A stretch of 64,000 bases of DNA, from NCBI GenBank assembly GCA_024114885.1, contig CP099422.1, positions 2,666,001 through 2,730,000 of the forward strand. The letters are read 5' to 3'. Numbering within the stretch: position 1 is the stretch's first letter; every line of letters begins with the position of its first letter. A program made the translations under genes and the position numbers. This stretch comes from Septoria linicola. Its lineage: Eukaryota > Ascomycota > Dothideomycetes > Mycosphaerellales > Mycosphaerellaceae. Of this stretch, positions 43,786-54,169 are shown piece by piece. The notes beneath the pieces were generated by a model. The model saw only the letters and a list, made by a program, of their open reading frames with translations. It was not told where the DNA came from and made no database searches.

Positions 43786-44416
43786 ATGTCGACGGCAGCA
43801 CGGAGAAGACTGATGCGCGACTTCAAGCGTATGCAGACAGATCCTCCTGCTGGCGTCTCGGCGAGTCCCATAGCGGACAATGTCATGACCTGGTAAGGCT
43901 TTATCTGCTTAGACCACACGTGAGCCTCATGCAGCTTAAGCGGCGTCAGGAACACTGGAATCATGCACAAGAGCCTAAGCTGAGTTATGACATAGGAACG
44001 CTGTGATCATCGGACCATCAGACACGCCCTTCGAGGACGGCACTTTCAGACTCGTGATGCACTTCGAGGAGCAATACCCGAACAAGCCGCCGGGAGTGAA
44101 GTTCATCAGCCAGATGTTTCATCCGAATGTGTACGGGACGGGAGAGTTGTGCTTGGATATCTTGCAGAACAGATGGAGCCCAACATATGACGTGGCGGCA
44201 ATCTTGACAAGCGTGCAAAGGTGAGTTTGCGCGGAAGGATATGAGACTGCGAAGGCCGTGAACGACAGAATACTGACTGGCAGAACTTGTAGTCTGCTGA
44301 ACGATCCTAACACATCGAGTCCCGCGAATGTCGAAGCGAGCAATCTCTACAAGGACAACAGGAAAGAGTACACAAAGCGGGTGCGGGAGACTGTAGAGAA
44401 GAGCTGGGAAGATTGA
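43786..44416 (+). CDS. RAD6: Ubiquitin-conjugating enzyme E2, Rad6/Ubc2
   Basis: Exons 43786-43892, 43996-44220 and 44293-44416 give 151 residues; introns of 103 and 72 bp have GTAAGG and GTGAGT donors. The sequence is the canonical Rad6: MSTAARRRLMRDFKRMQTDPPAGVSASP, FHPNVYGTGELCLDIL with the active Cys at 88, [22 protein letters not shown], ending EKSWED. It lacks the acidic tail of the budding-yeast protein, as in other filamentous fungi. With Rad18 it mono-ubiquitinates PCNA in DNA-damage tolerance, and with Bre1 it ubiquitinates histone H2B. Nuclear and cytosolic. In filamentous fungi the same gene is known as uvsJ or mus-8. Confidence 0.96.
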
Positions 44417-45140
44417 GAGAGACCGCTACCACAGTAAACCCACAGGCAGAACTTTCTCGGCCGTACTAGACTCGACTGCCAACCGATCCGAGCTATGTTC
44501 ATTCCACCATGAACACGATTGCTTCTGGCCGATGGCTATGATTGCTATTTGAGTGATCGCGTAGCGCTCCCATGGAATATGGGGATTGAGATAAGCGCGG
44601 AGTTTTGGTCAATTCAGCGGAGGAAAGGCATATGATACCATGAAAACGAATGATAGTGTAAGGCATTCCGGCAACGACGCCATGGTGCAATAACATGGGC
44701 AGACGGCTGCCACACAACGGCTTTGTTGATCAAGCTTTCACTCTGACCGGTGCGCGTTGCAAACCACGACCGTCCGTTTGCGGAATCGAGCGCCTCTCTC
44801 GTGTTCGGTGTGAAGGTTAATAACCTTAAGGATAGGACGGCAACATAGTCTCGTCTTGGCCGGTCATAAAGTAGCGGCCGTGTCTGCCGAACCAATATGA
44901 ACATCTTGAGCTTCAACAGCTGGGCCTTTTCTACACTCCGTAAAGTGACTTCTTGGTACGAATGGTGCCCATTCTAGATTACATGACAATCGTGCAGACG
45001 CCGCTGCTCCAAGCGACATCTTCTACACGCTATGAAACGCTAAGTTAGTGATTCGCGCTCCCTCCATGACTAAGCAGAATTGAGCATCCTTCCTATCCCA
45101 GGTGCACGAACACCTCTAAGCAACACAAACAATAAACACC
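44417..45140. other. Intergenic, no supported gene
   Basis: 3' flank of RAD6 and promoter of the PIG-H gene. No repeat or RNA gene seen. Confidence 0.55.
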
Positions 45141-45840
45141 ATGCTCACCACAAAACGGCCCACACCGACAACGGTCCTCTACACTGTCTCAACGCGATCG
45201 CCAAGCAAGACTCTGGCCTCACATATCACAAGCTCAATCTCAACCCTGATTCGGGTCCTCGCAGGCCTCCTAGTCCTTACTTCCCTCCTCATCGAATATG
45301 CCCAAACCTTCCAGGCACCCAACATCTCACAATCTGTCCTCCAACAATCCACGACTATCTTCCTCCACTCCCCCATCGGCCTCGTCCTCTCGCAAACCCT
45401 GTCTCTTATGATCCCACGACCCTGGCGTCTTGCCCTCTGCCTCTTTGCAATCCTGCTCATATTCCGTAAGGGCTACACCGAAGAATCTCTCCTCGTGATT
45501 CGAGGCTTGGGAGTACAAACTACAACCAGCAGTCCGAATTATTTGTGGTCGAGCTCCACGCGATTTATCCCGACGAGTTTGATACAGGATCTGTTTATTC
45601 ATGAGGCGTTTAAAGGGTTTGAGGTGAGGTATTATTTGAGTATTGTGGTGCAGGGGGAGGAGGATGTTGTGGTGGTTTTTCCGGTGAGTTGCTTCTTTTT
45701 TTGATATGTTGTCGTGCTATGTGAGGTGGATTGGGACGGTGCTGACTTGTTGTGAATAGAGCATTTTACCAAGACGGGAGGTACTGGAGCAGGTTTGGAG
45801 AGGAGCGAAGGCGTGTTTGTATGAGCCGAAGGCTGGGTGA
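45141..45840 (+). CDS. GPI15: GPI-anchor biosynthesis protein GPI15 / PIG-H
   Basis: Exons 45141-45683 and 45760-45840 (76-bp intron, GTGAGT...AATAG) give 207 residues. Two hydrophobic hairpin segments (about 35-50 and 90-110) are followed by the PIG-H domain: EESLLVIRGLGVQTTTS, RFIPTSLIQDLFIHEAFKGFEVRYYLSIVV, VVFPSILPRREVLEQVWRGA. PIG-H is a subunit of the ER complex that transfers GlcNAc to phosphatidylinositol, the first step of GPI anchor synthesis. Length is normal for fungi. Its stop lies only 39 bp from that of the convergent DEG1 gene. Confidence 0.93.
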
Positions 45841-45879
45841 TAGTTGTGCTGTTTGTGCTACGCGCGACTATCTACTGCC

Positions 45880-47664
45880 TCACTCATCGACATCGCCATT
45901 ACGAGCTGCTCTGCCCACCAGACCTTTTCTGGCTGCATATCGTGCATTCACGACATCAGGCGTCTCCATTTGTTCACGCTTCGCAATCGGGATATATGTG
46001 CCGACTGCGCGAGGTACGGCGCTGCCATCGAACACGCGTGCACTTCGCTCGGCACTAGTCGAGCCATTGCCATTGAGAAGCGGCTGCTTGCCTTGCGCGG
46101 ACACGACGCCCATCAGGCTCCATGCCAGGACTTCATCCATTTTGTGCTGGCGCCACAGACCCCACAGCTCATCCATGATGCCATTGCGGCCATGCTTACC
46201 GTCTTCGACGCCTGCGATCGACCGCTTGGCCTGTTCTCGGCCGCCAACCTCATCGCCAATATGAATCCAGTTCATGGCATCATGATAGCCACTCGCAGTG
46301 GCCTCACCATTGGACGCATGATCTACATTCATGATCTCTTCTGCTTTGGGAAAGATGCAATCCCATAGCACAAGCGGCACATCACTGGCCATTTCGTAGT
46401 GTGGCTTGCCTGGAGTCTTTTGCACATCAAGCAGGTCGTCTACCACGCTAGGCTGCTCATAGCCTTGCCCGACCAAGAATAACACAGCAACCAGATGACG
46501 GACCTGGTGCCAGAGAAATGCGCTGCCGCGAACTTCGAAATAGTAAAGCTTGGGCGAAACGCCATGACTTACTGCAAAGTGATGAGGATCTACTTCGTGT
46601 ATGCCAGCATGGAATATCCTCCTCTCCCAGTTGGTGATCTGCTTGCTTGGGTCGACTTTGCAGAGATTCCGAAAGTCGTGCAAGCCTTCGTACTTCTTCG
46701 CCGCAGCGTTCATTGCCTCGATGTCAAGGTACCCTTCTCCAGGTCTACCGCTCTCATCGGCAGGCTTGCTGCCAGGCAGAGGTGTATAAGCCGGATTCGT
46801 GAAGAAGTACCTATATCTCCGCTCTTTGCAATTGAATCGAGCAGAAAAGTCCTCGCCGGGGTCAGGACACCACGCAAGAATGCGAATATCGGATGGCAGG
46901 ACGCGATTGATGAGTTGGATGTAGGGTAGTTCGTCCCTGATAGGATCAAATTCCGGCTCTGCCGTTGTCTCCTCACTAGCATCTGGCATAGGACTGTCAG
47001 CGCCTTGACTTTCCGCGCCAGCGCTCACTTCGTTAGGCACTTTGTTTTCCTCCTCCTTCATCTTCCTCCTCGGCCGCGCGCTGCGTAATCGCACGCCTAT
47101 GACTTGTCCAAACGCACTCACGCCACGATCTGTTCTGCCGCATTTACTGTAGTCTATGCCGTCCCAGCAGACATCTTCCTCACTCTGGCCGGGCTTGTGC
47201 TCTGGGAAAATGAGTTTTACTTTGCGCATGGCTCTCCACAGCTCTTCCTCGATTGTAGGCAGAGGTGTCGTGTTGTTCGCGTGATGCTCGAAGCCATTGT
47301 AGTTGCCGCCCAAGTAGGCGAATTTTAATGCGATTAGGCGCGTGTGGTATCTGCTCGCATCGAACTTTTTGGGCTCTTTCTTGGGCTTTCTTTTGGGAGG
47401 CGTGGAAGATGTTCTGGACGAGCCGTGGGTTGCGTTTTGCCTTCGGAGTTGTGCTTCGAGCTCGCTGACGCGCTTCACGAGGTCTGTGTTGGACCAGGAG
47501 GTGTAGTCTGTGTCCATGACTTTGGACTGTGCACAAGAAACAGTCCGTATCGCTCGTTTGCGTTGTGTGACTGCCGTCACTGCGCTGTTTAGATTGATCC
47601 AGTATTTCTGCTGGAGTTCGGTTTTCAAGGATCGCGACAGTGTTGGAAGAGGCTGTAGCCTCAT
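45880..47664 (-). CDS. DEG1: tRNA pseudouridine(38/39) synthase, Deg1/PUS3
   Basis: Single open frame of 594 residues from ATG 47664. The TruA fold is evident: LKFAYLGGNYNGFEHH, the catalytic Asp in CGRTDRGVSAFGQV (near residue 179), FSARFNCKERRYRYFF, and FLWHQVRHLVAVLFLVGQG. Deg1/PUS3 converts U38 and U39 of the tRNA anticodon arm to pseudouridine in cytosol, nucleus and mitochondria. A second in-frame ATG at 47517 gives MDTDYTSWSNTDLVKRV, the start usual for the family. The 49-residue extension is Arg/Leu/Ser-rich without acids over its first part and could be a mitochondrial presequence. An acidic, low-complexity insert (about 205-245) and a long tail are normal in fungi. Confidence 0.93.
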   Translation of the reverse strand: MRLQPLPTLSRSLKTELQQKYWINLNSAVTAVTQRKRAIRTVSCAQSKVMDTDYTSWSNTDLVKRVSELEAQLRRQNATHGSSRTSSTPPKRKPKKEPKKFDASRYHTRLIALKFAYLGGNYNGFEHHANNTTPLPTIEEELWRAMRKVKLIFPEHKPGQSEEDVCWDGIDYSKCGRTDRGVSAFGQVIGVRLRSARPRRKMKEEENKVPNEVSAGAESQGADSPMPDASEETTAEPEFDPIRDELPYIQLINRVLPSDIRILAWCPDPGEDFSARFNCKERRYRYFFTNPAYTPLPGSKPADESGRPGEGYLDIEAMNAAAKKYEGLHDFRNLCKVDPSKQITNWERRIFHAGIHEVDPHHFAVSHGVSPKLYYFEVRGSAFLWHQVRHLVAVLFLVGQGYEQPSVVDDLLDVQKTPGKPHYEMASDVPLVLWDCIFPKAEEIMNVDHASNGEATASGYHDAMNWIHIGDEVGGREQAKRSIAGVEDGKHGRNGIMDELWGLWRQHKMDEVLAWSLMGVVSAQGKQPLLNGNGSTSAERSARVFDGSAVPRAVGTYIPIAKREQMETPDVVNARYAARKGLVGRAARNGDVDE

Positions 47665-47863
47665 GCTTGACTACAGAAGAGTCATTCATGAAGTGTCGAG
47701 TCTCAAGAAATGCAGCATCGAGTGCCTAAGGCCTTCACCCGACATCATGGCCAAAACGCCGAGAACAACAGTCAGTACAATCTCGCCGGAGTTTCTGCTT
47801 CTGCATTTCCTTCTCCAGGCCATAGTATCTTCTGCAGAGTTGCTACAACTCTATCGACAGATC

Positions 47864-49014
47864 ATGGCATCCGATAGTGCTGCACTGGCTTATCATGAGC
47901 CAGGCATAGTCACAATCCTGGTCCTCTCTTCGTTCTTGGTATGCGAAGACAACGAGATCTGGTGACGACAGCAAACACACTAGTTAATGACTGTGTCGGG
48001 CGGCTTGTCTACAGATATCAAGACTCTAAGATCCAATCTACCACTCTCATCTCTCGTCGCGTTCATCGGCATCAGCGCACCCATTGGCATCTCCTTTGTA
48101 CTGCTAGGTCTACTCGATATGACGCCACAGTTGGACAGGTCACCAGCGGCAAGCGTCAGATCAAAGACAGTGAACAGAAGCAGGACAGCGCAGTTTCGTT
48201 ATCGCGGGCTGAGCATGCCATAGGAATCGCGAATGCATCGAGCTCCTGCAACTCCCAAGACATGTCGCGTAAGGTCGGTGTCACGAACTACAATCACCTT
48301 ACGGGCGTACATATTTTCGAGAAGTACTACGGCCCACCTCTGCACGGGATTTTGAAGCCATTCTTCTTTGCATCAATCGGTTTTGCAATACCAATCACGC
48401 AAATGTTTGGAGGAGCAGTGATCTGGCGAGGCATCGTGTACACCATACTCATGATTGCCGCGAAGCTCTTCTGTGGTCTCTGTCTCGTTCGTTTCACGAG
48501 CCTCGTCATCCCTGCAAGATCAATCCGGAAAATTCTGCCTACCAACTTCTCCACCCATTTACCTTGGCCCATCCGCACGAAGCCTGTTGCCACGAGCCGT
48601 GATCAGCCAGCTCAGGCTTCAACGGTAGCTGCAGCTGTACCACCGATCACTCAGCGCAAGATGAGTATCCCAAAGCCAATCTCACTGTACCCAGCCACAA
48701 TGCTTGGAAGTGCCATGGTCGCACGAGGAGAAATGGGTTTCCTGATCTCCAGTGTTGCGGAAAGCCAAGGCGTTTTTGGATCATCTGCGGACGGCGGCTC
48801 GTCTGAGCTCTACCTGATCGTCACTTGGGCGATTCTCATATGTACATTGCTCGGGCCAATCGTCGTTGGGCTCATGGTGAAGCGTGTGAAGCGACTTCAA
48901 GCTATGGAAAGGAGCAAATCGACGGGCAGGGAAGATCCACTCGGGATCTGGGGCATGCAGAGTAAGAAGAGTAACAATGAGACTGTGGGCGGGACGACTG
49001 GCCCTCCGACATGA
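47864..49014 (+). pseudogene. Internally deleted Na+/H+ antiporter (CPA1 type)
   Basis: Three pieces of one antiporter are readable in order. Piece 1 (47864-47938) encodes ASDSAALAYHEPGIVTILVLSSFL, the usual N-terminus. Piece 2 (about 47984-48140) has SGGLSTDIKTLRSNLPLSSLVAFIG, corresponding to the segment normally preceded by about 55 residues that are absent. Piece 3 (about 48270-49014, another frame) has FEKYYGPPLHGILKPFFFASIGFAIPITQMFGGAVIWRG and the last membrane helices with a basic tail. The central part of the exchanger, including most ion-binding helices, is missing between pieces 2 and 3 with a change of frame. Pieces 1 and 2 could be joined by a 45-bp intron (47939-47983), but the result still lacks essential helices, so no working exchanger can be made. 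It lies head to head with DEG1. Confidence 0.78.
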
Positions 49015-49055
49015 TATACATATATTGCTCAATTTGGCAACGGACAACCTGCCTC

Positions 49056-50614
49056 CTACGCTGCCCAAAACTGCCGCTCATCGCCCTTCATACCGCGAGG
49101 TACATTGCCCGTCCTACCGACAAGCACTTGGCCCTTGCCACGTTTGAGATACTGGCCATAACCCATCTTCCCGACAACTCCCCGAGACTGGTCCCACACC
49201 ACTTCGCCACGAAGTATCGTGTACCTTGGCCAGTTCCCGACTTCAATACCCTCAAACGGCGTATAATCAATATCGTGGTGGAGAAGACTCTGCGAGATCG
49301 TTGTTACACCCGTCTTCCCTGGATGCCAAATAACAAAGTCAGCGTCATAGCCCGGCGCTATGCTCCCTTTCACTCCATCGAGACCGTACAGTTTCGCTGG
49401 ATTTGTGGCCGTTAGCTGCACAAACCGTGGCAAGCTTAATCTCGCACAACTGGCGTCCTGACAGGCTGGAGTCTGGCCAAAGAGCAGTGCCATGCGCGTC
49501 TCAACACCAGGAAGTCCATTCGGAATCTTAGAGAACTTGGCAACTCCGTCAACAATTCCAAGCTGCTTCCCTCCCGGATGATCATACTTGCTAGGAGCAT
49601 GATCCGACGAGAACGTCGTAAACGTTCCATTCGCAATATTCTGCCACAGGCCATCAAGATCCTTCACATCGTGTCGCAGGGGTGGCGAGCACACATGTTT
49701 TGCTCCTGAGAAGTGGTCGTGAGGCTCGCTTTTGATCTTCTCGGATAGCAGGAAGAGATAGTGCGGGCAAGTCTCGGCGTGGATGGGAAGTAACCTTGCT
49801 TGCGCTTCTCGTACATGTGCCACAGCTACATCTGAGCTCATATGCACAATCAACATGGGGGCATCTGCGAGCTCTGCTAATGAGATTGCTCGATATGATG
49901 CTTCGTCTTCGGCGATCCTGGGCCTTGCGATAGCGTGGAAGAAGGGATCTGTGTTTTTGTTTCTTTCCAGTCCTTCGATGATCATGCTGATCATGTCGTG
50001 CGATTCGGCGTGGATCATGGTCGTCATACCGAGGGATTTGCATGCGAATAGAATCTCTAGGATCTCCCGATCGTTGACTTTCATCGCCTCATATGTCATG
50101 TACAGCTTAACAGACGTGATGCCTTCTTGCTCAGCAAGTACTGGTAACTCATTCTCCAGGATATCAGGTGTTGGGTTCGTGAGGATGAAGTGAAAACCGT
50201 AGTCACAGAAGCTTTGATTCGCTGACTTTGCTTTGTAGTCCTCGAGAGTGGGCCATAGCGTTTCTTCGGTTTTTGGTTGTGAGGCAAAAGCGATGATTGT
50301 GGTCGTTCCACCTGCTGCTGCTGAACGAGATCCACTTTCCCAATTGTCGCCGGTCGGACTGTTCTTCTGTGCCAAGTGAACATGGCTGTCAACTCCGCCA
50401 GGCGTGATGTAAGCTCCTTCGGCATCTATGGTCTTTGTATTTGTAGATGTGGGCAAGGCTGTTCCGATGCAGGATATCTTGCCATTCTTGACACCTATGT
50501 CGAGACCTGGCGGGAGTACCTCACTTGCTGTGACCTTTTGAGGTCAGAATAGCATCTAGAGAGGCTTCTGCAACTTACTATTATGCCATTTGTTATGACC
50601 AGATCAAAGTCCAT
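49056..50614 (-). CDS. Dihydropyrimidinase / hydantoinase
   Basis: Exons 50614-50579 and 50534-49056 give 504 residues; the 44-bp intron (GTAAGT...AAAAG) joins MDFDLVITNGII to VTASEVLPPG. All metal ligands of the family are present: HVH in GGVDSHVHL, the lysine to be carbamylated in ITSVKLYMTYE, His of TMIHAESHD, His of ETCPHYLFL and Asp of FSSDHAPSKYD. Length and order are those of dihydropyrimidinases, which open dihydrouracil, dihydrothymine or 5-substituted hydantoins to N-carbamoyl acids in the cytosol. It is divergent from an N-carbamoyl hydrolase gene (446 bp between starts), whose product would take the next step. Which ring compound is the true substrate cannot be told. Confidence 0.93.
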
Positions 50615-51060
50615 GCTGACCACACGGCGTTCGTGCCAAGAGAAGTGAGCTGCTGCTGTCAGACCGTCACCAGGGATTGCAAAGTTGTTTCGAAGTCAAC
50701 ACTTCAACCGTTCTTGCCTGCAACACCGACTTATACAACTGCCATCATAGCCAACATGCTCTGTCTGGAGCCCTCGCAGATCTTTGCCATGTTGTCTCTG
50801 GCGCAGGCATGGCTGATCCTTCCGCCGAGATGTTGCCCGCGCCGATAAGGTCTGCGGGCAAGATAGGCAGGACGAGCGGCGGAGCATCGAGTAGCTTGCA
50901 TATGCTAGCTGCAATGCATGGTCTGCCAAGCCAAATCGTTGCCCGTCTCATGACAAGGTAGGCGCGTCTTGATATATGGCTTGCTAGGCCACTTGAGTGT
51001 TCGTCAGTGCACTGTTGTAAACTCACCCTCGTTTCAGATTGGCCGCTGCCTTGATTGAAG
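50615..51060. promoter_or_regulatory. Shared promoter with paired GATA motifs
   Basis: 446 bp between divergent catabolic genes. CGATAA (core 50844-50847) and AGATAG (core 50862-50865) match the HGATAR target of AreA/Nit2-type nitrogen regulators, on the same strand 18 bp apart. Close pairs are the form known to bind such factors best. Control by nitrogen supply is therefore likely but is inferred from the motif alone. Confidence 0.4.
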
Positions 51061-52110
51061 ATGTCAAGAAAGATCACCGTTGCGGCAGCACAAGTTGGCG
51101 CGGTCCACAAGAATACATCGAAACAAGAAACAGTTCAACGCTTGATAGATCTGTTACACGATGCCGCCAAGCAGAAAGTGCAGCTCGTGGTCTATCCTGA
51201 AGCATCACTTACGACGTTCTTTCCACGGCACTTCATCGAATCTCAAGAAGAGCTAGATGCGTACTTCGAGCACGGCGAGGACATCACACAATCTCCAGAT
51301 GTGAGGCCTTTGTTTGAAGAAGCCAAAGCACAAGGCATCGATATCTGCATAGGCTATGCTGAGCGGACGCCGGATGGCACTGGATATAACACATGCGTGT
51401 ACTACTCTGCCTCAGAGGACAAGATCATCAGCAAGTACCGCAAAGTCCATCTCCCTGGTCGTGTCGAGCCGTTCGAAGATCCGAATGCTACGAACCAGCT
51501 CGAGAAGAGGTACTTCACACCCGGCGACCTGGGATTCAAAGCTTTTCGAGTGCCAAACCTCGTTCCGGATGCTCTGAAGAAGTCTCATAGCTCGAACGAC
51601 GATGTAAAGACAGATGGTACAGGTGATCCCATCATGGGGATGCTCATCTGTAACGATCGTAGATGGCCCGAAGCTTGGAGAGTCTACACCCTGCAGGGTG
51701 CTGAGATCCTCATGTTCGGCTACAATACCGGTTCGCACATGTCGCATCTTTGGGGCGCTGGCAACACTATGACGCCAGAGGAGCAAGAGAAAGAGGCCTT
51801 ATTTCACTCGAGACTAGTCCAGCAAGCCAATAGCTACATGAACGCTTGCTTCTCCATCTCATCGGCCAGATGTGGCGTTGATGATGGCAAGTACGACTTG
51901 ATTGGAGGCAGTTCGATCGTCAGTCCTGAAGGCCATGTTCTCGCCGAGGCCAAGACGAAGGAGGATGAGCTGGTTGTTACAGAGATCGATCTCGCAATAT
52001 GTCGGAAAGGCAAAGAGAAGACGTTTGATTATGCTCGGCATCGAAGAGTCGAAGCTTATTCGCTCATTACTGAGCAGACTGGGGTGCTCGAGCCACCACT
52101 GCTCGATTAG
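51061..52110 (+). CDS. N-carbamoyl-amino-acid amidohydrolase (nitrilase superfamily)
   Basis: Single exon, 349 residues, ATG at 51061. The nitrilase triad is complete: Glu47 in VVYPEASL, Lys128 in SKYRKVHLPG and Cys197 in MLICNDRRWPE. Positions of Glu and Lys are those of bacterial D-carbamoylases; the Cys is displaced by an insertion of about 25 residues (around 172-190, Ser/Asp/Lys-rich). YFTPGDLGFKAF, NTGSHMSHLWG and ACFSISSARCG are further hallmarks. The enzyme hydrolyses N-carbamoyl amino acids to the amino acid, CO2 and ammonia. In yeasts beta-alanine synthase belongs to another family, so a nitrilase-type enzyme beside a dihydropyrimidinase recalls the bacterial hydantoin route. Its stop is 7 bp from the stop of the convergent transporter gene. 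Confidence 0.9.
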   Translation: MSRKITVAAAQVGAVHKNTSKQETVQRLIDLLHDAAKQKVQLVVYPEASLTTFFPRHFIESQEELDAYFEHGEDITQSPDVRPLFEEAKAQGIDICIGYAERTPDGTGYNTCVYYSASEDKIISKYRKVHLPGRVEPFEDPNATNQLEKRYFTPGDLGFKAFRVPNLVPDALKKSHSSNDDVKTDGTGDPIMGMLICNDRRWPEAWRVYTLQGAEILMFGYNTGSHMSHLWGAGNTMTPEEQEKEALFHSRLVQQANSYMNACFSISSARCGVDDGKYDLIGGSSIVSPEGHVLAEAKTKEDELVVTEIDLAICRKGKEKTFDYARHRRVEAYSLITEQTGVLEPPLLD

Positions 52111-52117
52111 ACTGGAA

Positions 52118-54169
52118 TCAGAAGTGCTGATTGCCTGCAGGCTGCCCAGAATCTGCGCTATGTAGCCGAATCGAAGACCTCCGTCTCACATTCTGCAGCT
52201 TCCTCGCGACTTCGCCAGTCATGTAGTTTTGCTCCACCACATTCGGACACCAGCCTATAGCTGCGACTAACAAGATAGCGCCGAAAGGTATAGTGCACAA
52301 GAAGACCGTCCGCATTGCCATCATAGTAGCCTTTTGTGATGCAGCTCCGATGATTACAGTTGCGGTTGGAGTGATGCCTGGTACAGCTGAAAAGTTGCCC
52401 GTCTGGATGCCAGCTAACACCGCTGGAATGCTTTCCTCGCTGAGACCTGCCTGAACCACGGCCGAAGGGACATATCTGCCAAGATATTTTCTGTCTTCCG
52501 TCATCAATATACTGCTGTACATCGATGTCACAATCGCTCCAGTAACAGTGCGGAGCAGAGCAAGCACGCCAGCGACAAGGCCGATGTCGTCCGGCTTCCA
52601 CACCAGGGCCATTGTCGAAAGTGTGAGGTTGTCGATGTATCCGCCTGCCGCGGTGCCAATCAGCATGAAAGCTGTTGTACGTGCTTCAGTCCCTGGCTTA
52701 GCTGAGGCGATGCTTGCGGTGAACGCCATCATGACGGCCCCAGCAAAGATCATCTGCAACTTCATGCGAGGTATGTATCGAACTCCGACTCCAGCTAGTA
52801 TCTGTCCGAATATCGTGCCTCCGCCAACGACGCACGATAGCCAACCGATCCTGGAGACAGAAGTCGTGAAAAGCGATTGGATTAGGCCCGGCCATAGGAT
52901 CACGCCACAGAAGTACAACATGGCAGCCACAGCCGCGCATATTAGTATGGCATCGTACTCGTAGTTGAGAAAGAGCCTCATTGGCATCAGAGGATACTCG
53001 TGCGGACAGTGAGCTTCCCAGACGCAGAAAGCGACTAGTGTCGTGATGCCAGCAAAGAACGCACCAAGAACGTGAGCGTCTGACCAGCTGTACGTGCCAC
53101 CAGCCCAATTGAGGCCAATGAGCAGCACGAGCAGTCCGAAGATGAATAGCAAAGAGCCGATCCAGTCGAAGGACTTCAGCTGTTGCGCCCATGGCTTTCC
53201 TCCCGCGTGCAGCAGAGAATAGTTTGGGGGCCGGTAGAAGAAGTAGTATAGGACGACTGCGATGGTGTTGATGATGACTCCGATGATGTAGCACCAGCGG
53301 AATGTCAGCTCTGTGTGTTGGAAGAACGCCTAATCTTTGTCAGTGCCAGTGATCCCGCGTCTTGATCGGGGACGACTCACCCGCATAATAACAGGACCAA
53401 ACACCGAAAAAGGTATCCCAGTAGCCTGCACGATCGCATTGTACACACCCCGATTCTTGTTTGGCACGAGCTCGCCTGCACTGCAAGTCAGCAATCACTT
53501 CACACGATATCGGCATGAACAGAAAGTACCCAGCACGACCGAAAACGACAACTGCCCACTCGCTGCCAGACCATTGATAGAATTGCAAACAATCACCACA
53601 TCAACACTGCGTGCCGTCGAGCCAACAATATTACCCACGACAGCCAGCATCGAGCAGCCAGTAAACAGCCATCGTCGTCCAAACTACACAACATATCAGC
53701 AACCACATCGCAGGCAAGAGAGCCAGCCAGTTCTATGTTCTCCTACTCACAATATCACTCAACCTCCCAATCAACAAGAACCCCACCGACAGCCCAGCCT
53801 GATACGATACCGCCAGCCAAATCGCATGCTCGCTCGGCCCCAACTCGGCAACAATGAGCGAGATGGTGTTGGCAGGAAGGACCCATCCTGAATAGCCTTT
53901 TCCCGGGGAGCACACTCGATCAGTATTGCGTTTGCCATAGCATGCAACTGACTCGTGGTGGTCAACATACCTGAAATCTGAGCCAAGCAAGTCGCAGCCA
54001 GAGTACCGATGAAGCTGGGCGACCAGTAGTAGCCTTTCGGGAGATCTTCACCTTTGGCTTCTGGCGCGATGTGGTCGTGTCGGAGAGCTTCGCTACTATT
54101 TCGTCGCGCCGATACAAGATCTTCCAGTGCCACAACGACTTCTGGTAAGATTTCATCTTTGCTTTCCAT
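52118..54169 (-). CDS. MFS transporter of the TRI12 / DHA2-like exporter family
   Basis: Five exons: 54169-53971, 53896-53751, 53683-53530, 53475-53381 and 53329-52118, giving 601 residues. The four introns (51-74 bp) have GTATGT, GTGAGT, GTACTT and GTGAGT donors and every join keeps frame. The layout is that of the fungal TRI12 group: cytosolic leader, LPKGYYWSPSFIGTLAATCLAQISG, about 14 membrane segments, IGRLSDIFGRRWLF (MFS motif A), ELVPNKNRGVYNAIVQ, and FDWIGSLLFIFGLLVLLIGLNWGG-type helix 8. The family exports secondary metabolites and drugs and also imports some siderophores. Here its position beside two cyclic-amide catabolic genes hints at uptake or export of their substrates, which is inference. 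Confidence 0.88.
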
